A DNA stretch of 36,245 nt from Ilumatobacter sp. (GCA_013002175.1 JABDKP010000034.1:1-36245); one strand, 5' to 3'; numbered from the stretch's first letter, positions 1 to 10,108 are shown. Made by a program: numbers and translations. The notes: generated by a model not told the origin, from the letters alone.

Positions 1-62
1 GACACACCGGTGACCTGGTGGGTTGTCGATGGCGGAGACAACCGACGAAGGGGCACTGACGC

Positions 63-1874
63 ATGGACATGACGAGACTGAGCAACGGCGAGATGCTCAC
101 CGGTGGCGACATCGACGCCAACACGCACCGCGAGTCGACCCGCCAGCGGCGGCTGCGCAAGACGCTCGTCGTCCTCGGACTGGTCCTTGCGTTCCTCGCA
201 TACCGGCTCTACAACGACAATCCGATCCGACCCGGCGTTCCCGGCTGGGTCAAGGGCAGCCCCGAGATCATGATCGCCCTCGTGCTGATCCTGTTCTTGG
301 GCACGATCATCTTCATCCCGTTCCTGACGGCCGGCCGCTCGCCGCACACGCTGCTCCGCTCGACCGACTCGAAGATCCGTCTCGACGACGTCGTCGGCGC
401 TGACCAGACCAAGCGTGAAGCGGTCGACAGCATGAACCTGTTCCTGATGAGTGACACGTTCCAACGCGAGATGGGCGGCACGGCACGGCGCGGCGTGCTG
501 TTCGAGGGACCGCCCGGCACCGGCAAGACCTACCTCGCGAAGGCGATGGCAGCCGAAGCCGGCGTCCCGTTCCTGTTCGTCTCGGCGAGCGAGTTCCAGT
601 CGATGTACTACGGCCAGACGAACAAGAAGATCCGCTCGTTCTTCAAGGCGCTGCGCAAAGCCGCCCGAGAAGAAGGCGGTGCGATCGGCTACATCGAGGA
701 GTTCGACGCGATCGGTGGGGCCCGGAGCGGGATGAACACGGGCTCGATGCGCGAGGGCATCGTCGGCGTGGTCAACGAGTTGCTGGTGCAGATGCAGAGC
801 TTCGACCTGCCGACCGGGTCGGAGAAGGCGCGCTCGAAGCTCATCGACTGGTTCAACAAGTTCCTGCCGCCCCATCTCAAGCGGCGGCGGCCGATCCACC
901 AGGAGGAGAACGTGCTGATCGTGGCGGCGACCAACCGTGCCGCCGACCTCGACCCCGCACTGCTCCGGCCGGGCCGCTTCGACCGGGTGATCGGCTTCAA
1001 CCTGCCCCCCAAGGTCGACCGCCACTCGATCGCCGAGTACTACCTCGCCCGCAAGAACCACGACGACGAGGTCACCGCCGAGCTGATCGCCGACCTGACC
1101 GCCGGGTACACACCGGTGCGGATCGAGAAGCTGCTCGACGAAGCGCTGATCATCGCGTTGCGCTACAGCCGCACCTCGATGCAGATCAGCGACGTGCTGG
1201 AAGCGCAGCTCGTCACCGAGATCGGTGTCGCCCAGGACATGGGCTACCACCCCGACGAACGGCGCCGGATCGCGATCCACGAGGCCGGGCACGCACTGGC
1301 CGCGGTACTCACCCGCCGCGACGTCAAGGTCGCGTCGATCCTGCGGCGGTCGGCTGCGCTCGGTCTCGTCGCCCACGGCGACGCCGACGAACGGTTCCTG
1401 AAGACGCCGACCGATGCCCGCGATCTGATCGCCGTCGCCCTCGCCGGCCGCGCCGCGGAGCAGCAGGAGTTCGGTGAGGCGAGCAGCGGAATCTCGTCGG
1501 ATCTCGCCGCCGCGACCAACATCGCCTGCCAACTCGTCGGCCAGCTCGCAAACGGTGCCGGTCTGCTCAGCCTGGAGGCGGCAGCGATGCCGGCGGCCGG
1601 CAACCTCGTCGCCAAGGTGCTCGCCGACGAACCCAGCCGCGAGGCGGCCGAGGCGCTGATGACGGAAGGCGCGGAGCGTGCCGCCGCGATGATCGACGTC
1701 TACCGGTCAGCGCTGCTGGAAATCGCCGACGGGCTGTGCGAGCACGACGAACTGGAGGGCGAGGAGATCAACCGCATGGTCCAGGCATATGCCGACATCT
1801 CCGAGCGGCGGGGCCCGGTGCGCAAGACGCCCGTGCCGGTCAGCGACAGCTTCGGCAGGGTTGCCGGCGGCTGA
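63..1874 (+). CDS. FtsH-like membrane AAA+ zinc metalloprotease (divergent)
   Basis: A 603-residue protein with the FtsH plan: two N-terminal membrane segments (about residues 33-50 and 68-88), an AAA+ module and a C-terminal M41 peptidase domain. Walker A GPPGTGKT is at 149-156, the second region of homology with the LRPGRFDR arginine fingers lies near 309-320, and the zinc site is HEAGH at 406-410 with D480 as likely third ligand. By family it should unfold and degrade membrane and soluble proteins, facing the cytoplasm. Odd points: the Walker B Asp is replaced (Y-I-E-E-F-D, E212-E213), the pore loop reads MYYG instead of the usual MFVG, and the AAA domain carries a basic insertion before the arginine fingers. 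It is probably a second, specialised paralogue and not the housekeeping FtsH. The start is ATG with GAAGGGG about 9 bases upstream. Confidence 0.85.
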   Translation: MDMTRLSNGEMLTGGDIDANTHRESTRQRRLRKTLVVLGLVLAFLAYRLYNDNPIRPGVPGWVKGSPEIMIALVLILFLGTIIFIPFLTAGRSPHTLLRSTDSKIRLDDVVGADQTKREAVDSMNLFLMSDTFQREMGGTARRGVLFEGPPGTGKTYLAKAMAAEAGVPFLFVSASEFQSMYYGQTNKKIRSFFKALRKAAREEGGAIGYIEEFDAIGGARSGMNTGSMREGIVGVVNELLVQMQSFDLPTGSEKARSKLIDWFNKFLPPHLKRRRPIHQEENVLIVAATNRAADLDPALLRPGRFDRVIGFNLPPKVDRHSIAEYYLARKNHDDEVTAELIADLTAGYTPVRIEKLLDEALIIALRYSRTSMQISDVLEAQLVTEIGVAQDMGYHPDERRRIAIHEAGHALAAVLTRRDVKVASILRRSAALGLVAHGDADERFLKTPTDARDLIAVALAGRAAEQQEFGEASSGISSDLAAATNIACQLVGQLANGAGLLSLEAAAMPAAGNLVAKVLADEPSREAAEALMTEGAERAAAMIDVYRSALLEIADGLCEHDELEGEEINRMVQAYADISERRGPVRKTPVPVSDSFGRVAGG

Positions 1875-1880
1875 CGCCGT

Positions 1881-2756
1881 TCAGATCCGTTCGAGATCCT
1901 TCGCGAACAGCGGCGTGATCCCGTGCGTGGCGATGTCCGCGCGCAGTTCCTCGTCGCTCGGCCGGGAGATGTCGCCGTCGGCCGCGGCGACGATCATCGG
2001 GAGCAGTCGGGCGTCGCTCGTGGTGTTGAGGAACAACCGGGGGTCGGACAACACGTGACGCACCGCGCGGCCGATCGCATCCGCGTCGGTCAGCGGTTCG
2101 TACCAGCTGAACCGCTTGCCCTCGGCGTCGCCCCAGCGGCCGCGGGCGATCGACTTGATCGTCTGCGCGGCGACGTCGCGGTCGGCGCACATCGCCAGCA
2201 GCGTGTCGACGTCGTCGCGGTACGACGGGTTGTCGAGCAGGATGAAGTTGACCGGGAACAGCACCGAGGCGAAGTCGAACCGTTCGAGGCTGCGGATGTG
2301 CATGCCGGCGATGCGCAGCCCGTGGCCGGTGACGCCGATGTGCGAGACGAGACCCTCGTCGCGGGCGGCGGCCAGTGCCTCGACCGCCCCACCGGGGGCG
2401 TGCGCCCGTTCCCACTCGTCGTCCTCGACGAGGTTGTGCAGTTGGATCAGGTCGACGTGGTCGACCCCCATCCGCTCCAGCGACGTCTCCAGTTCGGCGC
2501 GGGCGGCGGTGCCGTCGCGCTGGCCGGTCTTGGTCGCCAGGAACACGGTGTCGCGGTTCGTCGCCAACCAGCCCTGTAACCGGTCCTCCGACGCGCCGTA
2601 CGATGCCGCCGTGTCGATGTGGTTGATGCCCCAGTCGGCAACGGCGGCGAGCGTCGCGTCGGCGCGCTCTTGGCTCATCGCGCCCAGCGCGGCGGCGCCG
2701 AAGATGATCCTGGTCGAGTCATGTCCGGTGCGGCCGAACGGTGCCGTGGGAAGCAT
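1881..2756 (-). CDS. Aldo/keto reductase
   Basis: A 291-residue TIM-barrel NAD(P)H-dependent oxidoreductase. The catalytic tetrad of the AKR superfamily is visible as D48 (HIDTA), Y53 (ASYG), K76 (LATKTG) and H107 (IQLHN). It belongs to the wider group of aldehyde reductases and sugar dehydrogenases; the substrate cannot be read from sequence. It follows the dioxygenase gene on the same strand after 24 bases, so the two may be co-transcribed, but a TAGGTT box lies 6 bases before its ATG and suggests its own leaderless transcript. Its stop faces the FtsH-like gene with a 6-base gap. Confidence 0.88.
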   Translation of the reverse strand: MLPTAPFGRTGHDSTRIIFGAAALGAMSQERADATLAAVADWGINHIDTAASYGASEDRLQGWLATNRDTVFLATKTGQRDGTAARAELETSLERMGVDHVDLIQLHNLVEDDEWERAHAPGGAVEALAAARDEGLVSHIGVTGHGLRIAGMHIRSLERFDFASVLFPVNFILLDNPSYRDDVDTLLAMCADRDVAAQTIKSIARGRWGDAEGKRFSWYEPLTDADAIGRAVRHVLSDPRLFLNTTSDARLLPMIVAAADGDISRPSDEELRADIATHGITPLFAKDLERI

Positions 2757-2762
2757 GCTGCG

Positions 2763-2768
2763 AACCTA
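2763..2768 (-). promoter_or_regulatory. Putative leaderless -10 box of the aldo/keto reductase
   Basis: TAGGTT on the minus strand, six bases before the ATG at 2756. It fits the actinobacterial TANNNT -10 consensus with transcription starting at or next to the start codon. No -35 match was seen. Confidence 0.45.
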
Positions 2769-2780
2769 GCCGGAGCGCGA

Positions 2781-3599
2781 TCAGCCGATGACGACCGGGA
2801 ATCGGGCGTCGCCGTCGAGCGGGTCGCCGACGACGAGCCCCTCGGGCTCGTACGGGGGCGAGACCTGCCACGGGCGTGTCCCGAATGTCGCATCGTCGCC
2901 GACCCAGCGCAGGCTCACCGCCCGGCGCCGGGTGGCGAGGTCGTTGCCGGGCGCATCGTGCAGCGTGCGGTAGTGGAACGCGACGACGTCCCCCGGCTCG
3001 ACGTCGAACGACACGATGCGATGCCGATCCAGTTCGGCGTCGAGGTCGGGGATCAGTTCGAACCGTCCGTCGGGTTGCGCATACGGAACGTGGTCGAGAA
3101 ACCGACGCGGGATGAACCACCGGTCCCAGCGGTGCGACCCGGCGATGAATCGCATGCCGCCTGCCGCCGGTACCGGGTCGAGCGCGATCCACAGGCTCAC
3201 GTTCTGGTCGCCGTCGATACAGTAGTAGGGCTGGTCGTGGTGCCACGGCGTCCGCTCGCTCGCGCCCGGCTCCTTGACCAGGACGTGTTCGTGGAAGAAC
3301 CGCACGGTGCCCGACCCCATCAGCTCGCCGGCGAGACGCGCGAGGCGGCCGTCGAACACGACCTGGCGGTACTGCTCGACCTCCGGCCACGTCACGTAGT
3401 CGGTCCAGAACCCGACGGCCTGGTCCCGATCGGTGTACCAGTGCGACCACGCGGACGGATTCGTGCGGTTGTGTTCGACGCCGGCCGCGAGCAGGTCGAG
3501 CTGCTCGGCATCGACCGCGCCGCGCACCACGACGACCCCGTCACGGTGGAACGCTTCGATGATCTCACGGTCGAGCACGTCTCCATTCTGCTCGATCAT
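2781..3599 (-). CDS. Phytanoyl-CoA dioxygenase (PhyH) family Fe(II)/2-oxoglutarate enzyme
   Basis: About 272 residues. The Fe(II) facial triad of the PhyH family can be seen as H-x-D in PWHHDQ (about H120 and D122 from this start) and a distal His in the TLHDAPGN segment (about H214), followed by a basic RRR that could bind 2-oxoglutarate. It should hydroxylate a small organic or acyl substrate; the family is too varied to name it. ATG at 3599 was chosen; a GTG at 3611 would add four residues and neither has a convincing ribosome site. It lies upstream of, and on the same strand as, the aldo/keto reductase. Confidence 0.8.
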   Translation of the reverse strand: MIEQNGDVLDREIIEAFHRDGVVVVRGAVDAEQLDLLAAGVEHNRTNPSAWSHWYTDRDQAVGFWTDYVTWPEVEQYRQVVFDGRLARLAGELMGSGTVRFFHEHVLVKEPGASERTPWHHDQPYYCIDGDQNVSLWIALDPVPAAGGMRFIAGSHRWDRWFIPRRFLDHVPYAQPDGRFELIPDLDAELDRHRIVSFDVEPGDVVAFHYRTLHDAPGNDLATRRRAVSLRWVGDDATFGTRPWQVSPPYEPEGLVVGDPLDGDARFPVVIG

Positions 3600-3650
3600 C
3601 CCGGGGTCCACTCAGTTCGAAGGCGTGGGGCAACCGCGCGTGGGTGACCC

Positions 3651-3983
3651 ATGACAACACAACGAACCACACCGCCCGGCGCGACGACGCGCACGGGTCG
3701 ACCAACCAACGGATCTCGCTGGCGAGCGGTCACGGCAGCGGTCGTCGCAGTCGGCGCGCTGCTGACCGTCCAGGCCGTCCAGGCCGGCTCGCCGGCGACC
3801 CGCTCTGCCCCGACCGGCGTCGACGACAGCGCCGCGCTCGCCGGTGGGGCGAGGTTCCACGCGATCGTGGAGGCCGGCCGGGCGTTCGAGGGCGCCGGGT
3901 TCGCGTTCCTCGAGGCCGGCGGGGGTGTCGGGAGCGGAACGCACTACATCATCGACGTCACCGGCTACTTCGCCGAGATCTGA
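3651..3983 (+). CDS. Small secreted protein with a VDVTGYF-type tail
   Basis: 110 residues. An N-terminal basic stretch is followed by a hydrophobic segment (about 26-43) ending in VQAVQA before GS, which reads as a Sec signal peptide, so the mature part is only about 65 residues. The protein ends in HYIIDVTGYFAEI, like the last beta strand of the roughly 130-residue C-terminal domain of large secreted proteins; the subtilase at 32327 ends in a similar VDLVVDVNGSFG. It may be a remnant or minimal version of that domain. GGGTGA lies just before the ATG. No function can be assigned. It is not clearly linked to the flavoenzyme gene 54 bases downstream. Confidence 0.55.
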   Translation: MTTQRTTPPGATTRTGRPTNGSRWRAVTAAVVAVGALLTVQAVQAGSPATRSAPTGVDDSAALAGGARFHAIVEAGRAFEGAGFAFLEAGGGVGSGTHYIIDVTGYFAEI

Positions 3984-4037
3984 CCTCGGGGCCGCCCCGG
4001 CTCCGCGGGCCGACCATCGGCCCGCAATGATGTCGGA

Positions 4038-4973
4038 ATGCCATTTCCTCCTGCGTTCGCCAACCGCGTCACCCGTCACCTCGGCGTGGAGATCCCGATC
4101 GTCCAGGCCCCGATGGGCTGGATCGCGCGGTCGCAGTTGGCGTCAGCGGTGTCGGCGACCGGTGCGTGCGGGGTGATCGAGACGTCGTCGGGTGAACTCG
4201 ATGCGGTCAAGGACGAGATCCGGATGATGCGCGACCTGACCGATCGGCCGTTCGGGGTGAACATCGCCCAGGCGTTCGTGCGTGATCCGGCGATTGCGGA
4301 ATTCGTGATCGATCAGGGTGTCCAGTTCGTGACGACGTCGGCAGGATCCCCGACGAAGTACACGGCGGTCCTGAAGGACGCCGGGCTCACCGTGTACCAC
4401 GTCGTGCCCACGCTGGCCGCCGCGATGAAGGCGGTCGATGCCGGCGTCGACGGGCTGGTCGTCGAGGGTGGTGAGGGTGGCGGTTTCAAGTCGCCGACGC
4501 CGGTGTCGACGATGGTGCTGCTGCCGCTGATCCGCTCGCGCGTCGACGTGCCGATCATCGCGGCGGGCGGCATCACCGACGGCGCCACGATGGCCGCCGC
4601 GTTCGCGCTCGGTGCCGAGGGTGTCCAGATGGGCACGCGGATGGTGTCGGCGGCCGAGTCACCGGTGCACGCCAACTGGAAGCAGGCGATCGTCGAGGCT
4701 CGCGAGACCGACACGCTGTTCTTGAACCAGCGGCACTCCCCCGCCCTACGCGCGCTGCGTACCGATCGGACCGAGGCGCTGCTCGACTCGGCCGAGAACG
4801 TCTTCGGCGAGTTCGGCAACGCCAAAGCGCTGTACTTCGGCGGCGACATGAACGCCGCGATCGCGCTGTCCGGTCAGGTCGCCGGCCGGATCGACGCGGT
4901 CCGCCCCGTCGCCGACATCATCGCCGACACCGTCCGCGAGTTCGCCGACACCGTCCAACGCCTCGCCGGCTGA
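4038..4973 (+). CDS. Nitronate monooxygenase-like FMN enzyme
   Basis: A 311-residue TIM-barrel flavoprotein of the nitronate monooxygenase / 2-nitropropane dioxygenase family. Seen directly: N-terminal PIVQAPMGWIA, GGEGGG at 144-149, the phosphate-binding AAGGI near 175-179, and GAEGVQMGTRM for FMN. By family it oxidises nitronates or acts as a FabK-like reductase. The GGEAGGH motif common in true nitronate monooxygenases reads GGEGGGF here, so the catalytic His is missing from that place and the substrate is uncertain. Its TGA stop forms the left end of a perfect palindrome shared with the convergent VOC gene. Confidence 0.82.
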   Translation: MPFPPAFANRVTRHLGVEIPIVQAPMGWIARSQLASAVSATGACGVIETSSGELDAVKDEIRMMRDLTDRPFGVNIAQAFVRDPAIAEFVIDQGVQFVTTSAGSPTKYTAVLKDAGLTVYHVVPTLAAAMKAVDAGVDGLVVEGGEGGGFKSPTPVSTMVLLPLIRSRVDVPIIAAGGITDGATMAAAFALGAEGVQMGTRMVSAAESPVHANWKQAIVEARETDTLFLNQRHSPALRALRTDRTEALLDSAENVFGEFGNAKALYFGGDMNAAIALSGQVAGRIDAVRPVADIIADTVREFADTVQRLAG

Positions 4974-5001
4974 CAAAGTTGTGCCAGGCACAACTTTGTC
5001 A
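4971..5001. terminator. Perfect 31-base palindrome, likely bidirectional terminator
   Basis: Fifteen-base arms around a single central A at 4986 form a perfect inverted repeat. The left end is the TGA stop of the flavoenzyme (4971-4973) and the right end is the stop of the convergent VOC gene (TCA at 4999-5001, read as TGA on the minus strand). Each strand offers a strong hairpin with an AAAGTT/AACTTT outer part, which is AT-rich for this genome. Acting as a terminator for both genes is the simplest reading. The core GTGCCAGGCAC recurs at 17489. Confidence 0.65.
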
Positions 5002-5799
5002 GGCGATGCCGCCTTCGACCGGGTCGGCGTCGTCGGAGAAGTCGATCACGGAGAACGCGTTGCCCGTCGGGTCGTTGAGGACGGCGATGCGGCCGACCGG
5101 CGTGTCGAACGGCGGGACCGACACGCTGCCGCCGAGATCGGTCGCCTTCGACGCGGTTGCGTCGGCGTCACCGGTGCCGAAGTAGACCATCCAGTGCGAC
5201 GGCATGTCGCCCCACTGCTCGCCCTCCATCGCCATCACCCCACCCACGGTGCGGTCACCGACCTGCATCGTGCGGTAGCCGCCGAACTCCTCGCCCTCCA
5301 TCGTCTGGAACGAGCACCCGAGCACCGCCTCGTAGAACGCCGCAGCCGCATCGGCGTCGCGGGTCGTCAGCTCGTTCCACACGAGCGTGTTGTCCTCGTT
5401 GACCACTTCGCAGCCGATGTGCTGGCTCGCCTGCCAGAACGCGACGATCGCGCCGGTCGGGTCGACCACCGCGGCCATCGTGCCCGAGCCGGGGATCTCC
5501 ATCGGCTCCATCTTGACCGAACCGCCCGCCGGCTCGACCTTGGCGAGCGTGGCTGCGAGGTCGTCGACGGCGATGTACGTCGACCAGATCGGCATCCCGT
5601 CCGGGTTGAACTTCGGGCCGATGCCGGCGACGGACGCGCCGTCGATCGAGCACATCGTGTAGTGGCCGGCCTCCTCGCCCTGGTCCTCGGTGTGCCAGCC
5701 GAACAGCTCGCCGTAGAACGACGCCGCGCCCGGCACGTCGGTTGTCGCGACATCGACCCAGTTGGGGACTCCGTTGCGGTACTTCGTGATCCTGGCCAT
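4999..5799 (-). CDS. Two-domain VOC (glyoxalase/bleomycin-resistance fold) protein
   Basis: About 266 residues made of two VOC domains (roughly 10-125 and 135-255), each with the AxxFYxxLFGW / AAAFYEAVLGC helix motif and a DPTGA or DPTGN turn near its end. Such tandem VOC proteins are common in actinobacteria, often with unknown substrate; some bind small electrophiles or antibiotics. The start is the ATG at 5799, because AGAGGAG stands 8 bases upstream; a longer frame reaching 5862 lacks such a site and would run into the promoter region of the divergent ettA. It converges with the flavoenzyme on the palindrome at 4971-5001. Confidence 0.82.
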   Translation of the reverse strand: MARITKYRNGVPNWVDVATTDVPGAASFYGELFGWHTEDQGEEAGHYTMCSIDGASVAGIGPKFNPDGMPIWSTYIAVDDLAATLAKVEPAGGSVKMEPMEIPGSGTMAAVVDPTGAIVAFWQASQHIGCEVVNEDNTLVWNELTTRDADAAAAFYEAVLGCSFQTMEGEEFGGYRTMQVGDRTVGGVMAMEGEQWGDMPSHWMVYFGTGDADATASKATDLGGSVSVPPFDTPVGRIAVLNDPTGNAFSVIDFSDDADPVEGGIA

Positions 5800-5899
5800 G
5801 ACGACTCCTCTCGCGGTGCGCTCGATTGTGGCCGAGTGCCCGGACGGGCGCAAGCGCTGCACCGTTAGCCTGTCGCCCCACCCCTACGACGAGGACACG

Positions 5900-7573
<1,674 letters not shown>

Positions 7574-8410
7574 TCACGCGGCGATTCGGTCGCCGATCAC
7601 GTCACGCCGCACACCCTCGACGAGTCCGAGGCCGGCGAGGCCCGGCAGGCGATCGACCCGCCGGTCGATCCGGCCGGCCATCGCGGCACCGTCGTCACCG
7701 CCGAACAGCGTGCGCACGAGGTGGTCGGTCTCGGCCTTGGGCATCACGGTCGAGCCGACCGGTGACCACGCTCGGTTCAACGCCCGGCGCGTCCACTTCT
7801 GCGCGCCGGGGTCGGCGAGGCGTTGCTCGGCCTGGCTCGCGTAGAAGTCGATGTGCCGACCCTCCTGCTTGGCGATCCGCCGCAGCAGCGTCGCCAGCTC
7901 GTCGTTGCCGGCGGTCGACGCCAACCGGAGATAGCCGGCCTGGGTCGTCCACTCGTTGATCGCGCCCCACGTCATCGCGATCGCGACGACGTGGTCGGTC
8001 AGGCCGGACAGCGCCATGAACCCGAGCGTCCGCAGCCGCTCCCGCCCGACCCGGGACCGGGCCGCCGCGATGCGCTCGCGCCCGAACGTCTCGTCGTGGA
8101 CCGCAAGCACCTTGCCGATCGCCTCGCCGTGCCAGAACTCCTCGAACGCCCACATCGCCAGGAACGACGTGACCTCCGGGTCCTCGTGCGCCGACGTGAC
8201 GAGCAGGTCGCGGAGGTAGCAGGTGGTGTGGTGCTCGACGTCGTGCATGTAGCGCAGGCACCGCAGCGTGTCGTCGTCGAGCGGACGCGCCCGGAACGAC
8301 TCGTAGTCGATGTCGCTGTCGTCGAGGGCGGCGACCTGTCCGAGGTACCGGTCGATGTCGAAGTTCATGACCGTTGTTCGTGGCGCGTCCCGATTTGGAT
8401 GAAACGTCAT
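7574..8410 (-). CDS. Ferritin-like / acyl-ACP desaturase-fold diiron protein
   Basis: 278 residues, mostly helical. Diiron ligands of the ferritin-like superfamily are suggested by HDVEHHT, EEFWH (ExxH) and KQEGRH (a second ExxH), spaced as in a four-helix bundle. The fold is that of stearoyl-ACP-desaturase-like or tRNA-hydroxylase-like oxidases; the substrate is unknown. The start at 8410 overlaps the stop of the upstream lipoprotein gene as ATGA, which argues for translational coupling; an inner ATG at 8368 (MNFDIDRYLG) is an equally protein-like start. It ends directly against the ettA stop codon (tail to tail, no gap). Confidence 0.65.
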   Translation of the reverse strand: MTFHPNRDAPRTTVMNFDIDRYLGQVAALDDSDIDYESFRARPLDDDTLRCLRYMHDVEHHTTCYLRDLLVTSAHEDPEVTSFLAMWAFEEFWHGEAIGKVLAVHDETFGRERIAAARSRVGRERLRTLGFMALSGLTDHVVAIAMTWGAINEWTTQAGYLRLASTAGNDELATLLRRIAKQEGRHIDFYASQAEQRLADPGAQKWTRRALNRAWSPVGSTVMPKAETDHLVRTLFGGDDGAAMAGRIDRRVDRLPGLAGLGLVEGVRRDVIGDRIAA

Positions 8411-9270
8411 CCAGACGCGACGTCGTCGAAGATCTCCCTGGCGAGTGCCGGGCGGTCGGTGTACACGCCATCCACACCGGCCTCGGCGAGCATCCGCAGG
8501 TCGTCTGCGGCGTTGACCGTCCAGGTGAACACCGCTCCGCCGTGACGGTGGGCGTCGGCGAGGAATTCCGCCGAGGCGAAGCGGTCACGGGTGAACGGGG
8601 GCTGGCCGATCGGTGACGCCCAGCACCAGTGCTCGCCGGCGGCGACCGCACGGTTGCGCTCGTGCAGGTCACGGAACGTCGTCGTGATCGTGACCCCCGG
8701 ACACGCGTCGCGGAACCCATATGTCGCCTCGTCGAAGTTCGACGAGATGAAGACCCGGTCGCGGCTCCCGGTGCGGTCGAGGATGCCGCACAGTTCGTCG
8801 GCGAGGGACGGCTCGGTCTGCTTGATCTCCAGCGAGAAGTGAACGTCGGGGAAAGCCAGTAGCGCCTCCTCGACCGACGCGACGGTCACCTCGTCGGTGA
8901 GCGGTGCCCCGGACCAGCGCGCGGTGGCGTCGAGCGCGGACACGTCCTGCCACGTCGCCTCGTCGACCGGACCCGCGCCGTTCGTCGTCGTCGACAGCTC
9001 GCGGTCGTGGCGCGCGACGACCACCCCGTCGGCGGTCATCCGCAGGTCGAGGTCCAGCACGTCGGCGCCCGCCTCCATCCCCCGGTGCAGCGCGTACATC
9101 GTGTTGGACGGCGCCATCTCGTTGCCGCCGGCGTGCGCGATCACCAGCGGCGGGCTGTTGCGGTACGGGCTGGGGGCACATGATGCCTCGACACCGGCGG
9201 TCGCCGATGAGCACGCCGTGAGCAGGACGAGGCCCGTGAAGACCACCGAGCCTTCCAACCGACGACGCAC
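8407..9270 (-). CDS. Glycerophosphodiester phosphodiesterase, predicted lipoprotein
   Basis: About 287 residues. The N-terminus RRR, hydrophobic stretch and LLTAC lipobox give a lipoprotein signal with lipidated C20. The GDPD barrel starts with HAGGNEMAPSNT (H46, E51), then DLDLRMTADG (D73 and D75) and ARHD (H88), the GDPD active-site pattern, and ends with TVNAADDLRMLAEAGVDGVYTDRP. It should hydrolyse glycerophosphodiesters outside the cell to glycerol-3-phosphate and an alcohol. The GTG at 9270 is preferred because it gives a compact signal peptide and has a TAGCGT box exactly seven bases upstream; an ATG at 9330 would add an atypical 20-residue lead. Confidence 0.85.
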   Translation of the reverse strand: MRRRLEGSVVFTGLVLLTACSSATAGVEASCAPSPYRNSPPLVIAHAGGNEMAPSNTMYALHRGMEAGADVLDLDLRMTADGVVVARHDRELSTTTNGAGPVDEATWQDVSALDATARWSGAPLTDEVTVASVEEALLAFPDVHFSLEIKQTEPSLADELCGILDRTGSRDRVFISSNFDEATYGFRDACPGVTITTTFRDLHERNRAVAAGEHWCWASPIGQPPFTRDRFASAEFLADAHRHGGAVFTWTVNAADDLRMLAEAGVDGVYTDRPALAREIFDDVASG

Positions 9271-9277
9271 CAGCGAA

Positions 9278-9283
9278 ACGCTA
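9278..9283 (-). promoter_or_regulatory. Putative leaderless -10 box of the GDPD gene
   Basis: TAGCGT on the minus strand with a seven-base spacer before GTG 9270. It supports that start and a leaderless mRNA. It lies in the short divergent spacer shared with the phosphatase gene. Confidence 0.5.
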
Positions 9284-9358
9284 GATCGGCCCACCGGGGC
9301 GACTGCGACGCTCCCGACGAGTTCCGCCATCGTTTCGAAGTGCTGGCAGACTGCGTCA

Positions 9359-10108
9359 ATGCCGCCGGAGTCCGACGCCCAGCTCGCGACGCGGCTGGCA
9401 ACGCAAGCCGGCGAGCGCCTGGTCGAGTTGCGCACGGAGCTGTTCCGCGCAGGCGCCTCGATGTGGGATGTGCGCGACGCCGGTGACGCCGCGGCGCAGA
9501 AGTTTCTCGCAGAGGAACTCGGGCTGCTGCGTCCCGACGACGCGGTGCTCTCCGAGGAGGGGTTGGAGGATCCGCGCCGGTACGACGCCGACCGGGTGTG
9601 GATCATCGACCCACTCGATGGCACCCGCGAGTACGGCGAGGCCGGGCGCCACGACTGGGCCGTCCACGTGGCGTTGTGGACGAGCGACGAGTTCGCGGCC
9701 GGGGCGGTCAGCCTGCCGGCGATCGACGTCACGTTCTCGACCGATCCGGCCCCACCGCTGCCACCGACGACACGCGAGCGACCACTGCTCGTCACGTCGC
9801 GCAGCCGCGCCCCGTATGCCGCGGTCCTCGTCGCGGACGGCCTCGGCTGCGACGCCGTCCGTCTCGGCTCGGCCGGAGCCAAAGCGATGGCCGTCGTGAT
9901 GGGCGAGGCGGACATCTACGTACACGACGGCGGGATGTACCAGTGGGACTCCGCCGCCCCAGCCGCAGTGGCGCTGGCGGCCGGGTTCCACGCCAGCCGG
10001 ATCGACGGCTCGCCCCTCGTCTACAACGCCCGCGATCCGTGGCTCCCGGATTTCATCGTCTGTCGGCCGGAACTGGCCGAGCCCGTCCTGCGATCGATCT
10101 GGGGATGA
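9359..10108 (+). CDS. Inositol monophosphatase family phosphatase, CysQ-like
   Basis: 249 residues. The Mg2+-dependent lithium-sensitive phosphatase signature is clear: SEEG near 65-68, WIIDPLDGTREY at 81-92 with metal ligands D84 and D87, and a C-terminal QWDSAAP (D197). DPLDGTxE is typical of CysQ/3'-phosphoadenosine 5'-phosphate phosphatases, so recycling of PAP from sulfate assimilation is likely, but an inositol- or histidinol-phosphate substrate is not excluded. The first ATG after the divergent GDPD promoter is used; only a weak CAGACT box precedes it. Its stop overlaps the next start as ATGA (10105-10108). Confidence 0.83.
   Translation: MPPESDAQLATRLATQAGERLVELRTELFRAGASMWDVRDAGDAAAQKFLAEELGLLRPDDAVLSEEGLEDPRRYDADRVWIIDPLDGTREYGEAGRHDWAVHVALWTSDEFAAGAVSLPAIDVTFSTDPAPPLPPTTRERPLLVTSRSRAPYAAVLVADGLGCDAVRLGSAGAKAMAVVMGEADIYVHDGGMYQWDSAAPAAVALAAGFHASRIDGSPLVYNARDPWLPDFIVCRPELAEPVLRSIWG

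Noticed and set aside
1-72. Open frame from base 1 to a TGA at 70-72 (and another to 57-59), possible 3' end of an upstream gene.
   Set aside because: Only about 20 codons are visible and two frames compete; nothing identifies a protein.
3651-3983. Operon of the small secreted gene with the nitronate-monooxygenase-like gene.
   Set aside because: The 54-base gap and unrelated products give no support beyond same orientation.
9331-9915. N-terminal extension of the GDPD frame to 502 residues.
   Set aside because: It would lie antisense to the phosphatase gene, and the lipoprotein signal starts at 9270.
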